From: Shewanella saliphila
Lineage (GTDB): Bacteria > Pseudomonadota > Gammaproteobacteria > Enterobacterales > Shewanellaceae
NCBI RefSeq assembly: GCF_014648295.1
Contig: NZ_BMQV01000003.1
Span: 1-64,000 of the forward strand
Reading direction: 5' to 3'
Length of the DNA stretch: 64,000 bases
The translations under genes and the position numbers were made by a program. The notes beneath the pieces were generated by a model. It had not been told where the DNA came from, did not search any database, and saw nothing but the letters and a program-made list of their open reading frames with translations. Positions within the stretch are counted from its first letter, which is position 1, and each line of letters starts with the position of its first letter. This document shows, in pieces, positions 29,453 through 39,125 of the stretch.

Positions 29453-29758
29453 TTACGCTTTAAGTAAATCAAAACCATTTTTTTGCACTAGATGTAGCAG
29501 TTTTAAAGCAGGCCCTTCAGGATGTCGTTTACCTTGCTCCCATTTTTGTACACTCGATACTGAAACATTAAGGCCCCTCGCAAATACAGGTTGGCTAAGA
29601 TTATTTGTGATTCGAATATGTTTAATTTGCGCTGCCGACAATACGTTTATTTCAGGTAAACAGAGAACATCTAGCTCACGCATGGTCGCCGTTTTCATGA
29701 CTCCTGTATCATGTAAGCCTTGTGCTGTGTTATGAAGTGATTTTAATAATCTACTCAT
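29453..29758 (-). CDS. higA: HigA-like antitoxin, XRE-family DNA-binding protein
   Basis: A 101-residue protein with a C-terminal helix-turn-helix (about 45-90): IKHIRITNNLSQPVFARGLN then VSVSSVQKWEQGKRHPEGPA, the standard XRE/HigA-type motif. Such antitoxins neutralise the cognate toxin and repress the shared operon. It overlaps the upstream toxin gene by 8 bp, so the two are coupled, and the toxin-first order is that of higBA. Symbol is by family resemblance only. The module lies between acnB and a lipoprotein gene. Confidence 0.8.
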   Translation of the reverse strand: MSRLLKSLHNTAQGLHDTGVMKTATMRELDVLCLPEINVLSAAQIKHIRITNNLSQPVFARGLNVSVSSVQKWEQGKRHPEGPALKLLHLVQKNGFDLLKA

Positions 29759-30128
29759 CTCGTATTACCTCGTAAAGTGCTTTGCTTTTTAATGCTTTAG
29801 CTAACTGCTTATTGTCGTAAGAGAGCAACTCTTTAGCAATAATCTTTAATGCTGTCTTTTCTTTTATTGAAATATTCGCCTTTTCATTTTTGGAAAAACC
29901 AAAGATAAAAAACGATTTATCATCAACGTTAAAAGCAATGATAGTTCTAAAACCACCACTTTTACCTTGGCCAGTTCGAGCAACTCGTTTTTTAATGACA
30001 TTACCACCAAGTTTGGCATCGATAAGTCCATTTTCAACTTCTTGAATCGCAGCGAGTAGGGCAGAATCATCAACATTTTCATTTTTAGCCCAAGATGTAA
30101 AATCAGGTGTTTTGAATATTCTGCCCAC
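29751..30128 (-). CDS. higB: HigB/RelE-like type II toxin
   Basis: A 125-residue protein of the RelE-type toxin family annotated as HigB-2-like (PF06296-type), recognisable from GGNVIKKRVARTGQGKSGGFRT followed by FFIFGFSKNEKANIS. RelE/HigB toxins cut mRNA on the ribosome. The basic KKR and RTGQGKSGGFR residues are the probable RNA-contact face. It precedes and overlaps the antitoxin gene. The promoter should lie in 30129-30280. Activity cannot be shown from sequence; no frameshift is seen in either gene. Confidence 0.8.
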   Translation of the reverse strand: MGRIFKTPDFTSWAKNENVDDSALLAAIQEVENGLIDAKLGGNVIKKRVARTGQGKSGGFRTIIAFNVDDKSFFIFGFSKNEKANISIKEKTALKIIAKELLSYDNKQLAKALKSKALYEVIRDE

Positions 30129-30283
30129 TTAAAATCCTTTAAGTGTATCACTGAGTCATACAGTTCATATTAGCATTTGAGTGTTTTCTAAGCAAGAATC
30201 GGGTGGCGTTAAGAATAAACTAAGGTTTTTATTGGTTATAAGGCATGCCCAAGGGCAAGCAATGGATGCAAATTAATACAAGT

Positions 30284-30309
30284 AAATGCCAGCAAAGTAG
30301 CTGGCATTT
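30284..30309. terminator. Second copy of the acnB-type terminator hairpin
   Basis: AAATGCCAGC pairs with GCTGGCATTT around AAAGTA. The T run is on the plus strand (GGCATTTTATTTGGGG). With downstream bases it aligns closely with the acnB terminator, and it may also end the minus-strand lipoprotein transcript. Confidence 0.65.
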
Positions 30310-30321
30310 TATTTGGGGCTT

Positions 30322-30549
30322 TTAACGTTTTCGAATGATAACGACATCTTTTTTACGCACGTTATTAACGTTGGCGATGTTATATGTTATTGGTTTAACG
30401 ACGGTTATTTTTTGAGTGGCCACTCTATTCACCGGGGGCACTAAGTGTCCTCGATGAAAAAATGGAGCGCATCCACTCAAGCTAACCAAGGTCATTATTA
30501 CTAGCAATACTTTAATTTTTGACGCTGATGTGTGGGTTAACTGTTTCAT
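30322..30549 (-). CDS. Small lipoprotein of unknown function
   Basis: A 75-residue protein starting at the ATG at 30549 with GAGG upstream. A signal peptide (KIKVLLVIMTLVSLSGC) ends in the lipobox LSGC with lipidated Cys27. The mature part is about 49 residues, basic, and ends KKDVVIIRKR, with no family I recognise. An in-frame extension of 10 codons upstream lacks a ribosome binding site. It stands alone between the toxin-antitoxin module and the DUF971 gene. Probably anchored in the outer membrane, since residue +2 is Ala. Confidence 0.7.
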   Translation of the reverse strand: MKQLTHTSASKIKVLLVIMTLVSLSGCAPFFHRGHLVPPVNRVATQKITVVKPITYNIANVNNVRKKDVVIIRKR

Positions 30550-30669
30550 AAAAACCTCATTACGATTGAACCATAACACCTAGATTAATCGTTTGAGTGT
30601 CAACCGCTGATCGTGATGAGTAAAGTTAAGCAAATACCCGAAATTAATTAAGCGTTAACTCGATTGATA

Positions 30670-31056
30670 CTATGAATACTTAATATTCATATCAATCAAT
30701 GGTTCGCGTGAACCTTTCTCTGCCCGCAGTCTAGCTAAATACTGCTGCCATAATTCAGCTTGATTGCTGCATAAATTGTATAGCACTTGCCAAGAATATA
30801 GGCCGGTGTCATGACCATCATCAAAGGTGATTTTTACCGCATAATGACCCACAGGTTCGAGCGCTTTGATATTTACCGCTTTCTTGTGAGTGACTAATAT
30901 TGGGTTGCCATGACGCTGTACTTCAGCCGACGGGGAGAATACGCGGAGCATTTCACAGCTGATGTTGTAGGTTTGGCCGTTATCAAATGTGACTTCTAAT
31001 AACTTAGATTGGCGCTTAAGCTTAATACCACTAACAGTTGGCGTTGATTGAGTCAT
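30670..31056 (-). CDS. DUF971 / gamma-butyrobetaine hydroxylase-like N-terminal domain protein
   Basis: A 128-residue protein with the DUF971 pattern: KLLEVTFDNGQTYNISCEMLRVFSPSAEV then AVKITFDDGHDTGLYSWQVLYNL. This small domain is related to the N-terminal part of gamma-butyrobetaine hydroxylase; stand-alone forms have no established function, although links to iron-sulfur metabolism have been suggested. The ATG at 31056 (AGG 8 bp upstream) is preferred over a longer hydrophobic frame. It lies 162 bp after hslU on the same strand, a common placement in gammaproteobacteria. Confidence 0.82.
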   Translation of the reverse strand: MTQSTPTVSGIKLKRQSKLLEVTFDNGQTYNISCEMLRVFSPSAEVQRHGNPILVTHKKAVNIKALEPVGHYAVKITFDDGHDTGLYSWQVLYNLCSNQAELWQQYLARLRAEKGSREPLIDMNIKYS

Positions 31057-31218
31057 GGGAATACCTATAAAAAAAAGGATTAACGCTAAATCGCAGATTA
31101 TCATCATACGCGACTTTGCTGTTAATCCTATTGTTGTTAAGTCTATTTGTGACGTTTAATGTCCATCAGTTTGTGTCGATAAATTATGTATCAACACAAA
31201 ATGATTTAAGCTTAAATC

Positions 31219-32544
31219 TTATAAAATAAAGCGGCTTAAATCTTCATCTTGTACCAAGGTATCAAGGTGATCGTTAACATACTGTGCATCAATCGCAAAC
31301 GTAGAGCCTGACTTTTCAGACGCATCGTAAGAGATTTCTTCCATCAGCTTTTCCATCACGGTATGCAAACGGCGAGCGCCAATATTTTCAGTGCGCTCAT
31401 TGACTTGCCATGCTGCTTCTGCAATGCGTTCAATGCCTGATTCTGCAAACTCTATCGTGACACCTTCTGTTGCCATTAGCGCAATATATTGTTCAGTTAA
31501 AGATGCATGTGGCTCAGTCAGAATACGCTTAAAATCACTAGCCGTTAGGGCATCTAACTCAACACGAATAGGTAAACGACCTTGCAACTCTGGGATTAAG
31601 TCAGATGGTTTTGACATCTGGAATGCACCCGAGGCAATAAATAAAATATGGTCGGTTTTCACCATGCCGTGTTTAGTGGTGACAGTACAGCCTTCAACTA
31701 ATGGCAGTAAATCACGTTGCACACCTTCACGCGACACATCTGGGCCTGAGCTTTCGCCGCGCTTACAGATTTTGTCGATTTCGTCTAAAAACACAATGCC
31801 ATTTTGTTCAACCAACTCGATGGCTTGCTCTTTAAGATCTTCTTGATTAACCAGCTTGGCGGCTTCATCTTCAACTAGCTGTTTGTAAGCATCTTTAATC
31901 TTAAGCTTTTTGCGTTTTGAGGTGCTTTGGCCAAGATTTTGGAATAAACCTTGTAGCTGGTTGGTCATTTCTTCCATGCCTGGAGGTGACATGATTTCAA
32001 CGCCAATTTGTGGCGCAGCCACATCGATTTCAATTTCTTTGTCGTCTAGCTGGCCTTCACGCAGTTTTTTACGGAATACTTGACGGGTGTTTGAGTCGTC
32101 TTTTGGCTCAGTGTCCCAATCATCTTTCGCTTTAGGCAATAGCGCGTCTAGAATTCGTTCTTCGGCCATTTCTTCAGCGCGATGACGACATTTTTTCATT
32201 TGCTGCTCGCGGGTCATTTTCACCGCTGAGTCAGTTAAATCACGGATGATTTGTTCAACCTCTTTACCGACATAACCCACTTCGGTAAATTTTGTCGCTT
32301 CCACTTTAATAAATGGCGCGTTAGCTAGTTTGGCTAAACGACGGGCTATTTCGGTTTTACCGACACCGGTTGGGCCAATCATTAAAATGTTTTTTGGGGT
32401 GACTTCGTGACGTAACGACGGCTCAAGCTGCATACGGCGCCAGCGGTTACGTAAGGCAACGGCGACTGAGCGTTTAGCATTTTTTTGGCCGATGATATGC
32501 GAGTCTAGTTCGTGAACAATCTCGCGTGGAGTCATTTCAGACAT
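31219..32544 (-). CDS. hslU: ATP-dependent protease ATPase subunit HslU
   Basis: HslU (ClpY) is the AAA+ unfoldase that feeds the HslV peptidase, acting on misfolded and regulatory proteins. The 441-residue protein has Walker A GPTGVGKT at 57-64, Walker B VFLDEIDK near 253, an intermediate (I) domain between them, and the conserved C-terminal tail DLSRFIL that inserts into HslV. It lies 25 bp after hslV and is clearly in the same operon. Length is as in E. coli (443). Confidence 0.97.
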   Translation of the reverse strand: MSEMTPREIVHELDSHIIGQKNAKRSVAVALRNRWRRMQLEPSLRHEVTPKNILMIGPTGVGKTEIARRLAKLANAPFIKVEATKFTEVGYVGKEVEQIIRDLTDSAVKMTREQQMKKCRHRAEEMAEERILDALLPKAKDDWDTEPKDDSNTRQVFRKKLREGQLDDKEIEIDVAAPQIGVEIMSPPGMEEMTNQLQGLFQNLGQSTSKRKKLKIKDAYKQLVEDEAAKLVNQEDLKEQAIELVEQNGIVFLDEIDKICKRGESSGPDVSREGVQRDLLPLVEGCTVTTKHGMVKTDHILFIASGAFQMSKPSDLIPELQGRLPIRVELDALTASDFKRILTEPHASLTEQYIALMATEGVTIEFAESGIERIAEAAWQVNERTENIGARRLHTVMEKLMEEISYDASEKSGSTFAIDAQYVNDHLDTLVQDEDLSRFIL

Positions 32545-32569
32545 AACTGTTCCTTTATTAACGCTCGAA

Positions 32570-33094
32570 TTAGTAATCTAACTTTTCGATAGTTTTGAAT
32601 TGGTTGGTAAATACGCAAATGTCGCCGGCAATGGTCAACGATTTATCCGCAATTTCTTCGGCGCTGAGTTCGGTATTTTGCAATAGGGCGAGTGCTGAGG
32701 CTTGGGCATAGTTACCACCCGAGCCAATGGCCACTAGGTCGTATTCTGGCTGCACTACATCGCCGTTACCGGTAATAATTAATGAGGCTTCACCATCAGC
32801 CACCACTAACATGGCTTCGAGTTTGCGCAGCATTCTGTCGGTACGCCAATCTTTGGCAAGCTCAACGGCTGACTTTAATAAATGGCCTTGATGCATTTCG
32901 AGCTTGGCTTCAAAGCGCTCAAAAAGAGTAAATGCATCGGCTGTACCGCCTGCAAAACCAGCTAATACTTTATTATGATACAAGCGACGCACTTTACGCG
33001 CGTTGCCTTTCATGACGGTATTGCCTAAAGATACTTGGCCATCGCCTGCGATGACAACTTGATTATTGCGGCGTACGGATACGATTGTAGTCAC
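32570..33094 (-). CDS. hslV: ATP-dependent protease peptidase subunit HslV
   Basis: HslV (ClpQ) is the threonine peptidase of the HslUV complex, related to proteasome beta subunits. MTTIVSVRR shows the catalytic Thr that becomes N-terminal after removal of Met; [21 protein letters not shown] carries the conserved lysine, and AIGSGGNYA is a family motif. Length 174 against 176 in E. coli. AGAGGA lies before the ATG. The gene is preceded by a heat-shock type promoter and a leader stem-loop. Confidence 0.97.
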   Translation of the reverse strand: MTTIVSVRRNNQVVIAGDGQVSLGNTVMKGNARKVRRLYHNKVLAGFAGGTADAFTLFERFEAKLEMHQGHLLKSAVELAKDWRTDRMLRKLEAMLVVADGEASLIITGNGDVVQPEYDLVAIGSGGNYAQASALALLQNTELSAEEIADKSLTIAGDICVFTNQFKTIEKLDY

Positions 33095-33114
33095 GGTAAA
33101 TCCTCTTTTAATGC

Positions 33115-33136
33115 ATCAACGAATGCAATTGTTGAT
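33115..33136 (-). other. Stem-loop in hslV leader
   Basis: ATCAAC and GTTGAT pair around a 10-nt loop in the predicted 5' leader of hslV, about 20-40 nt before the start codon. A leader inverted repeat that stabilises hslVU mRNA is known in E. coli; this may be the counterpart. Confidence 0.5.
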
Positions 33137-33151
33137 TCATGATTAAAATGG

Positions 33152-33179
33152 ATATGGGGCCAAAATGAGAGATATCAAG
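33152..33179 (-). promoter_or_regulatory. Sigma32 (heat-shock) promoter of hslVU
   Basis: On the minus strand CTTGATA (33173-33179) and CCCCATAT (33152-33159) are separated by 13 bp, matching the sigma32 consensus CTTGAAA / CCCCATnT. Transcription would begin near 33145, about 50 nt before hslV. Confidence 0.85.
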
Positions 33180-33186
33180 GACAGCA

Positions 33187-33217
33187 TTAAAAAAGCCCTG
33201 CTCAAGTGAACAGGGCT
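33187..33217 (-). terminator. Terminator after ftsN
   Basis: AGCCCTG (33194-33200) pairs with CAGGGCT (33211-33217), followed on the minus strand by TTTTTTAA. It separates the argS-ftsN transcript from the hslVU heat-shock unit. Confidence 0.85.
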
Positions 33218-33252
33218 GATGAAAGTTTATCGCGTTAGTCGATAGAAAAGCG

Positions 33253-33867
33253 CTATTGCCATAACCAAATTTGGCAGGTGTTAATGCCTGACTTTTGCAT
33301 TTTATGGCGGTTGGTTTCAGCTTCGCGTTTGTTGGGGAAAGGCCCTAATACTACGCGGTACCAAATACCATTTGTGCCTTCGCTGCGTCGCACTTGGGCT
33401 TCCATACCTTGAAATGCTATGCGGGCTTTCATTTCATTTGCTTGTGACTCTTGTCTAAACGAGCCGCATTGCATTTGATAAATACCGCTTGAAACCACGC
33501 CTGTAGCAGGCAAGTCAATTTCAACTTCTTTGTTTTCTAATTCTTCAAGATAAGTCCACTCTTCTTGAGGCATAGGCGGCAAAGCATTAGGATCTGGCTT
33601 AACCACTTTTTTGGCCGCAGGTGTCGGCGCAGTTTCAGTTTCAGCTTGTACGGTTTTCTTTTTAGGTTGCTGGGCGGGCTCTGTCACCTGGATGTCTGAG
33701 CTGCCGTTTATCGACCATAAAAAGTAACCAAAGCCGATAATAAGCGCGACAACAACAAATACAGGCAAATACGGAAAGCTGCGCGCCGGCGCTTTTTTAC
33801 GCTTGGTTGCACGGCTTTTAGTGGGTTTGCTTCCCTTAGGTTTGCGGTTTGCGTAGTCGCGACTCAT
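33253..33867 (-). CDS. ftsN: Cell division protein FtsN-like SPOR-domain protein
   Basis: A 204-residue bitopic protein. A very basic cytoplasmic start (MSRDYANRKPKGSK, with many Lys/Arg to residue 27) precedes one membrane span (about 32-52, YLPVFVVVALIIGFGYFLW). A Pro/Ala/Lys linker follows, then a C-terminal SPOR domain (about 127-204, YQMQCGSFRQESQANEMKAR) that binds denuded glycan at the septum. E. coli FtsN is longer (319) but shares this layout, and the argS/priA-ftsN-hslVU order is conserved. It starts 2 bp after argS, implying coupling. The essential helix region of FtsN was not verified. Confidence 0.88.
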   Translation of the reverse strand: MSRDYANRKPKGSKPTKSRATKRKKAPARSFPYLPVFVVVALIIGFGYFLWSINGSSDIQVTEPAQQPKKKTVQAETETAPTPAAKKVVKPDPNALPPMPQEEWTYLEELENKEVEIDLPATGVVSSGIYQMQCGSFRQESQANEMKARIAFQGMEAQVRRSEGTNGIWYRVVLGPFPNKREAETNRHKMQKSGINTCQIWLWQ

Positions 33868-33869
33868 GA

Positions 33870-35615
33870 TTACATCCGCTCTAAAGTTTCAATGCCAAGC
33901 AGAGATAAACCGGTTTTAAGGGTGTTGGCAGTAAGTTGCGATAACAATAAACGGCTTTGTTTTTGCGCTTCAGTGTCAGCCGCTAAAACTGGGCAGGCTT
34001 CGTAAAAGCTTGAGAACTCACTCGCTAACTCAAACAAGTAGCCACACAGCACATGTGGTAAGCCTTTGTCTGTCATGCGAGTTAATACTTCACCAAACTG
34101 GGCTAACTTGGTGCCTAAATCTTTTTCTTTTTCGTGTTCAAGGACGATTTTAGCCTGACTTAAATCGATGTCTTCAGCACGTTTGAAAATACCGGCTACG
34201 CGAGTATAGGCATACAGTAAGTATGGCGCGGTATTACCCTCGAAACTTAGCATTTGCTCGAAGCTGAAAATATAATCGCTGGTGCGGTTTTTAGATAAGT
34301 CAGCGTACTTAACTGCACTGATCCCGACAACGCGGGCGATTTCAGTGAGTGTTGCTTCGTCCATGTCTGGATTTTTGCTGCGCACCAGTTCAAGTGCGCG
34401 CACGTTCGCTTCATCTAATAAGTCGACTAATTTAACTACGCCGCCTGAACGGGTTTTAAATGGACGACCATCTTCACCGTTCATGGTGCCAAAGCCTGTG
34501 TGCTCTAGAGACATTTCTGGACGAACAAATTTTGCTAACTTGGCAAGGCTAAATACTTGCTGGAAATGCAGCGCTTGGCGTAAATCAACAAAGTACAGTG
34601 CGCGGTCGGCTTTCAGTACGTTTGAACGATAGCGCATTGCGGCTAAATCAGAAGTGGCATATAAGTAACCGCCATCAGCTTTTTGAATAATAACCGGTAA
34701 TGGCTCGCCTTCTTTAGTGCGGAATTCTTCTTGGAATACCACTTTAGCGCCATTACTTTCGCTCAATAACCCTTGGGCGTCTAAATCTTTAACGACCTGA
34801 GCAAGGTCTGCGTTGTAAGCACTTTCGCCGTGAACATCAGCGCGCGTTAGGCTCACACCTAGACGTTTGTATACATCATGACAGTGGCTTAGTGAGATGT
34901 CGTTAAACTCACGCCATAGTTTATTGCAGTATTCGTCGCCCGATTGTAAGGCAACCACTAACTGGCGTGCGCGGGTGGCAAATTCTGTTGATTCGTCAAA
35001 GCGGACTTTTGCGGCACGGTAAAAGCTTTCTAGATCAGACAATTCCATTTTGGCTTGTTCGCCATTGGCTGCACGTAACTCTTCCATGTAGGCCAGTAAC
35101 ATACCGAATTGTGTGCCCCAGTCGCCAACGTGGTTTTGACGGATTACGTTATGACCTAAAAACTCAAGCGCACGAACAACGCTGTCACCAATAATGGTTG
35201 AACGTAAGTGACCTACGTGCATTTCTTTAGCTAGGTTTGGCGATGAATAATCGACAACGATAGTTTGCTTAGTCGGTAAGCTCACGCCTAAGTGGTCATC
35301 GTTTAATGCTTGTTGTAGCTGATTAGCTAATGCGTTGTCGTCGATAAAGAAATTAATAAAACCTGGGCCGGCGATTTCAACTTTAGCAACGTGCGATGAT
35401 GCCGGTAAGTTGTCGATGATCAATTGGGCTAATTCGCGTGGATTCTTTTTTGCTATTTTGGTCAGCATCATTGCAAGGTTAGTCGCTAAGTCACCATGAC
35501 TTTTATCTTTAGTGCGATCGACCTGAATGCGCGCTTGAAAATCAGCTGGCACAATACCTTGCTGTTTAAAAGATTCGAGGGTTTGTTCTAGTAAAGATTC
35601 AATATGTGATTTCAT
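33870..35615 (-). CDS. argS: Arginyl-tRNA synthetase
   Basis: ArgRS charges tRNA-Arg. The 581-residue class I enzyme starts with the Arg-specific N-terminal domain, has the HIGH-type motif HVGH at 133-136 ([16 protein letters not shown]), and lacks a canonical KMSKS, having [14 protein letters not shown] instead, which is typical for ArgRS. It ends with the DALR anticodon-binding domain. Length is close to E. coli (577). It precedes ftsN by 2 bp and follows priA across 184 bp in which I see no strong terminator. Confidence 0.97.
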   Translation of the reverse strand: MKSHIESLLEQTLESFKQQGIVPADFQARIQVDRTKDKSHGDLATNLAMMLTKIAKKNPRELAQLIIDNLPASSHVAKVEIAGPGFINFFIDDNALANQLQQALNDDHLGVSLPTKQTIVVDYSSPNLAKEMHVGHLRSTIIGDSVVRALEFLGHNVIRQNHVGDWGTQFGMLLAYMEELRAANGEQAKMELSDLESFYRAAKVRFDESTEFATRARQLVVALQSGDEYCNKLWREFNDISLSHCHDVYKRLGVSLTRADVHGESAYNADLAQVVKDLDAQGLLSESNGAKVVFQEEFRTKEGEPLPVIIQKADGGYLYATSDLAAMRYRSNVLKADRALYFVDLRQALHFQQVFSLAKLAKFVRPEMSLEHTGFGTMNGEDGRPFKTRSGGVVKLVDLLDEANVRALELVRSKNPDMDEATLTEIARVVGISAVKYADLSKNRTSDYIFSFEQMLSFEGNTAPYLLYAYTRVAGIFKRAEDIDLSQAKIVLEHEKEKDLGTKLAQFGEVLTRMTDKGLPHVLCGYLFELASEFSSFYEACPVLAADTEAQKQSRLLLSQLTANTLKTGLSLLGIETLERM

Positions 35616-35799
35616 GGGCGTTTGCTTGCACTAATTCGTTAAATGAATGACATGACGGAACCGCGTATTTTAGCCGTTTATGGGGTGTAATTGCTATCGG
35701 CTTTGGCGGAAATATTGGTTTTTTTATCATAAACCTGAATAACAATCTCAGTGAACGGTATTACAGAGGTTATAACCAATGATGACACGGCGGTTGCTA

Positions 35800-37995
35800 T
35801 TACATTAAATCTTGTGGGTCGCGATCAATCGTCCAGCGACAGCGTTTACTTTCAGGGAGTTGTTCAATTTGACTCAGTACCTGCTCAAATACCGTTTGTA
35901 GTTGCTGACGATTTTTGGCCTGCAGCATTAACTGGCGTCGATATTTTCCGGCTTTACGGTCTAATGGCGCGGGGATTGGGCCAATCACTTCGAGTTCGTT
36001 ACTTTGCGGGATAAGCTGGCTTATTTGAGCTAAAAAGGCGTCAGCATCTTGAGCCAAGTGCGCCTCTGCTCTAATTAACACCATGTGCCATGCTGGCGGT
36101 AACAATGCTTGTTGGCGCTCCGTTAACTGGCTGCGGGCAAATTCACCGTAACCACGTTGCAGCAAATCGCGCAAAATGGGGTTGTCACTTTGGTGGGTTT
36201 GTAACAGCACTTTACCGGGTTTATCGGCGCGACCCGCGCGGCCTGACACTTGAGTGTATAGCTGACCAAAACGCTCAGGCGCACGAAAATCGGCACTGAA
36301 TAATGCGCCGTCTACATCCAATAAGCCCACTAACGTCACATCGGGAAAATGATGTCCTTTAGCCAGCATTTGGGTACCCACCAGAATTTTATATTTACCC
36401 ATGTAAATCCCTTGTAGCTGTTGCTCAAGGGATCCTTTTCGGCGGGTAGTGTCGCGATCAATGCGCACAACTGGATATTGCGGGAACAGCTTCACCAACT
36501 CTTGCTCAAGCTGTTCTGTGCCTAAACCGTGTCCCATTAACATGGTGCTACCACATTGATGACATTGTTTCGGGATAGCATATTGATTACCACAGTGGTG
36601 ACAGCAAATTTCGTTTAAGCCTTGATGTACGGTAAAAAAGGCATCGCAGCGATCGCATTCATGCAAATGGCCACATTCGTGGCACAGTAACGCTGGGGCA
36701 AAACCACGACGATTTAAAAACAATAACACCTGGTTGCCAGCATCGAGGTGCATGCGCATTTCGTTAATTAACGAGGCTGACATGCCGGCTTTTAAGGGCT
36801 GTGAAGTGATATCGATAATGCCTTGCTTCACTTTTTGCGCCGCGCCAGCACGCTCGCTTAATTCAAGGTGGTGGTAACGGCCAGATATCGCATTTTGTAG
36901 GGTTTCAAGTGAAGGCGTTGCTGAGCCAAGTACCACTTGAATATCTTCTAAATGGCCGCGCATTACGGCTAGATCGCGGGCGTGGTAGCGCACACCTTCT
37001 TGCTGTTTAAAGCTGCTGTCGTGCTCTTCGTCTAAAATAATCAGACCAGGAAACGCCATTGGTGTGAACAATGCCGAACGAGTACCAATAATAATCGCTG
37101 CTTCGCCAACGCGTGCTTGTCGCCAGGCTTCAAGGCGCTGGTTGTCGGTCAATCCTGAATGAATCACCGCCACTTTGACTTCAAACCGGCGTTTAAAGCG
37201 ATTAATGGTTTGCGGGGTTAAGCCTATTTCGGGCACTAAAATAAGTGCCTGTTTACCTTGTTTTAAAATGGTTTCGAGCAAGGTTAAATAGACTTCGGTT
37301 TTACCCGAGCCGGTTATACCTTCTAGTAAGGTGCAGTGAAATCCTTGCTGTTGCGTAAGGACAGAAACCGCTACCGCTTGCTGTTTATTTAATTTGTGCG
37401 GCGACTCGTTCATGTGCAGCTTGTGACGCCAGCTCAAGTCGTGAGTAATGACCGCACTTTTTTGTTCAATCCATTGCTTATCTTGCAATGCTTTAAGCGC
37501 AGATTTACTTAACGCTTGGGTGGTAAATTCATCTTGAGTTAACGGATTATCTAGCAATAAATCGAAGAGTTTTTTTTGTGCAGGGGCGCGTTTAAGGACG
37601 CTTGAGTCTGCTTGACGGCCTTGCTCGTTTAAATGATATTCAACCATGGCTTGTGGTGTAGCATCTAACCCTTTGCGCAGGGCGACAGGAAGGGCTTGGC
37701 TGAGCATTTGCCCTTGGGAGGTAAAATAATATCTTGCCGCCCAAAGCGTTAATTTGTATAGCGAGTCGGGCAGTAATGGGGCATCATCTAATACCTCGGT
37801 AACCGACTTGATTTGTTGTGGTGCTAACGCACAAGTGTCTGTGATTGCGGTGATTAACCCTATGAGTTGTTGGCGGCCAAAAGGTACTTTAACTCGCAAC
37901 CCAATTTGCAGCGTTGTTTGTTGCTCGTCTTTTACGCGGTAACTAAAGTTTTGGCGTAGTGGGACGGGTAAGGCGACTTCAACAAACACGGGCAT
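35800..37995 (-). CDS. priA: Primosomal helicase PriA
   Basis: PriA restarts stalled replication forks by recognising branched DNA and loading DnaB through PriB/DnaT. The 731-residue protein has an N-terminal 3'-DNA-binding domain, Walker A GITGSGKT at 226-233, DEEH box at 322-325, and a zinc-binding cysteine cluster (CHECGHLHECDRCD and CCHHCGNQY, CHQCGS). Length equals E. coli (732). It is divergent from the FimV-like gene at 38078, sharing a short 80-bp control region. Confidence 0.97.
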   Translation of the reverse strand: MPVFVEVALPVPLRQNFSYRVKDEQQTTLQIGLRVKVPFGRQQLIGLITAITDTCALAPQQIKSVTEVLDDAPLLPDSLYKLTLWAARYYFTSQGQMLSQALPVALRKGLDATPQAMVEYHLNEQGRQADSSVLKRAPAQKKLFDLLLDNPLTQDEFTTQALSKSALKALQDKQWIEQKSAVITHDLSWRHKLHMNESPHKLNKQQAVAVSVLTQQQGFHCTLLEGITGSGKTEVYLTLLETILKQGKQALILVPEIGLTPQTINRFKRRFEVKVAVIHSGLTDNQRLEAWRQARVGEAAIIIGTRSALFTPMAFPGLIILDEEHDSSFKQQEGVRYHARDLAVMRGHLEDIQVVLGSATPSLETLQNAISGRYHHLELSERAGAAQKVKQGIIDITSQPLKAGMSASLINEMRMHLDAGNQVLLFLNRRGFAPALLCHECGHLHECDRCDAFFTVHQGLNEICCHHCGNQYAIPKQCHQCGSTMLMGHGLGTEQLEQELVKLFPQYPVVRIDRDTTRRKGSLEQQLQGIYMGKYKILVGTQMLAKGHHFPDVTLVGLLDVDGALFSADFRAPERFGQLYTQVSGRAGRADKPGKVLLQTHQSDNPILRDLLQRGYGEFARSQLTERQQALLPPAWHMVLIRAEAHLAQDADAFLAQISQLIPQSNELEVIGPIPAPLDRKAGKYRRQLMLQAKNRQQLQTVFEQVLSQIEQLPESKRCRWTIDRDPQDLM

Positions 37996-38077
37996 AGGAC
38001 TTCATCATTATTTAATGCTATCTAAGATTGTGGATCAGTTTACCTCTAAGTGTCATCAAAGTGATAGGGCAAGTGTT

Positions 38078-38866
38078 ATGTATAAAAGACTTATTATGGT
38101 CTTGTTTGTTGTAGGCGGAATGTTTGTGAGTGTGATGCATGCTTTTGCTCAAGTCAGCCATGTGAGCATCAATAGCCGTCAATTTGATGTGGGTCAGCAA
38201 GCTTTATTAAAAATGAATCTAGTTGTGCAAAATGATGATGGCTCACAACTCAACTTTTACACTCGCCAGCAAATTGAGGGCGAGATGCAACAACAAAAAT
38301 TACTGGTTCAACCTATAAATCGATTTTTAGTGCAGCTCAGTGGTCAGCAAATTATTACCGATACTCAGGCTCAGTTAGTGGTGACAGTAAACAGTCCTGA
38401 TGGTGCTGTTTTATTAGCCGTGTTGGCATTGTTTGACGCGCCGTTGTCATTTAACAGTGCTCAGTTAACGAAAGTGTCAACAACATCAATGCCATCAGTT
38501 ATAGCCAATAAACCGACATCTGCACACGTGGGTGTAACGCGTGATAATACTGAGCAAGTTGATGCTGTTAATAAACCCTCTTTACGACCTCAAATACCTG
38601 AAAATTGCCAGATTATAAAAGACAACTCAGATACTTTATGGCGTATTGCGGAGCGTTATAAAGGGCAATGGAATACCAGTGTTTATGGTGCGATGTTAGC
38701 GATTTTTGAAGCGAATATGTTGGCATTCTCAAAACAAAAAATTCATTTATTACTTAAAGATGCGCCATTGAACTGTCCGTCGTCGAACATATTGGCCCAA
38801 TATGATAATAAAACAGTCGATAAAGAAGTGTTTGAAGTCATCGAGGCTAAACATGCAGCTAATTAG
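38078..38866 (+). CDS. FimV-like periplasmic protein, one C-terminal FimV module
   Basis: A 262-residue exported protein of uncertain role. The signal peptide ends near MHAFA (residue 24). Residues about 25-130 resemble the N-terminal region of FimV-type proteins (VSHVSINSRQFDVGQQ), followed by a low-complexity linker. A module at about 177-238 (DTLWRIAERYKGQWNTSVYG, MLAIFEAN) matches the LysM-like segment of FimV/HubP, including the flanking cysteines. The next gene is a clear paralogue. FimV/HubP proteins organise cell poles and pili, but this protein lacks their TPR-rich cytoplasmic part and membrane anchor. The ATG at 38078 is chosen for the signal peptide. Confidence 0.65.
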   Translation: MYKRLIMVLFVVGGMFVSVMHAFAQVSHVSINSRQFDVGQQALLKMNLVVQNDDGSQLNFYTRQQIEGEMQQQKLLVQPINRFLVQLSGQQIITDTQAQLVVTVNSPDGAVLLAVLALFDAPLSFNSAQLTKVSTTSMPSVIANKPTSAHVGVTRDNTEQVDAVNKPSLRPQIPENCQIIKDNSDTLWRIAERYKGQWNTSVYGAMLAIFEANMLAFSKQKIHLLLKDAPLNCPSSNILAQYDNKTVDKEVFEVIEAKHAAN

Positions 38867-39125
38867 AGCCATGTGCGATTAAGTGTGACAAAGTTAAATA
38901 AAGCTTGAGTAATTACTCAGGTATGTCAGTAATTGGTTGCAGCAATGAATGTTAATTTATATAGTTGTTTGCTTTAATACTGGTCGCTCGCAAAAAATAA
39001 AGTCAGTGTAAAAATAACGCGGCAATATTAAATAGATAATTACAAACAATAATAAAGAATATAATAAATGGATTTTCAGCGTTATAGACGCTGTCTTAAA
39101 GCTTTGCTAAGTGAAGGATGATTGG

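Noticed and set aside
34282..34632. Plus-strand frame inside argS
   Set aside because: Antisense to a clear arginyl-tRNA synthetase with conserved motifs.
35751..36014. Plus-strand short frame at the end of priA
   Set aside because: Overlaps the priA C-terminus in antisense and lacks conserved features; no ribosome binding site.
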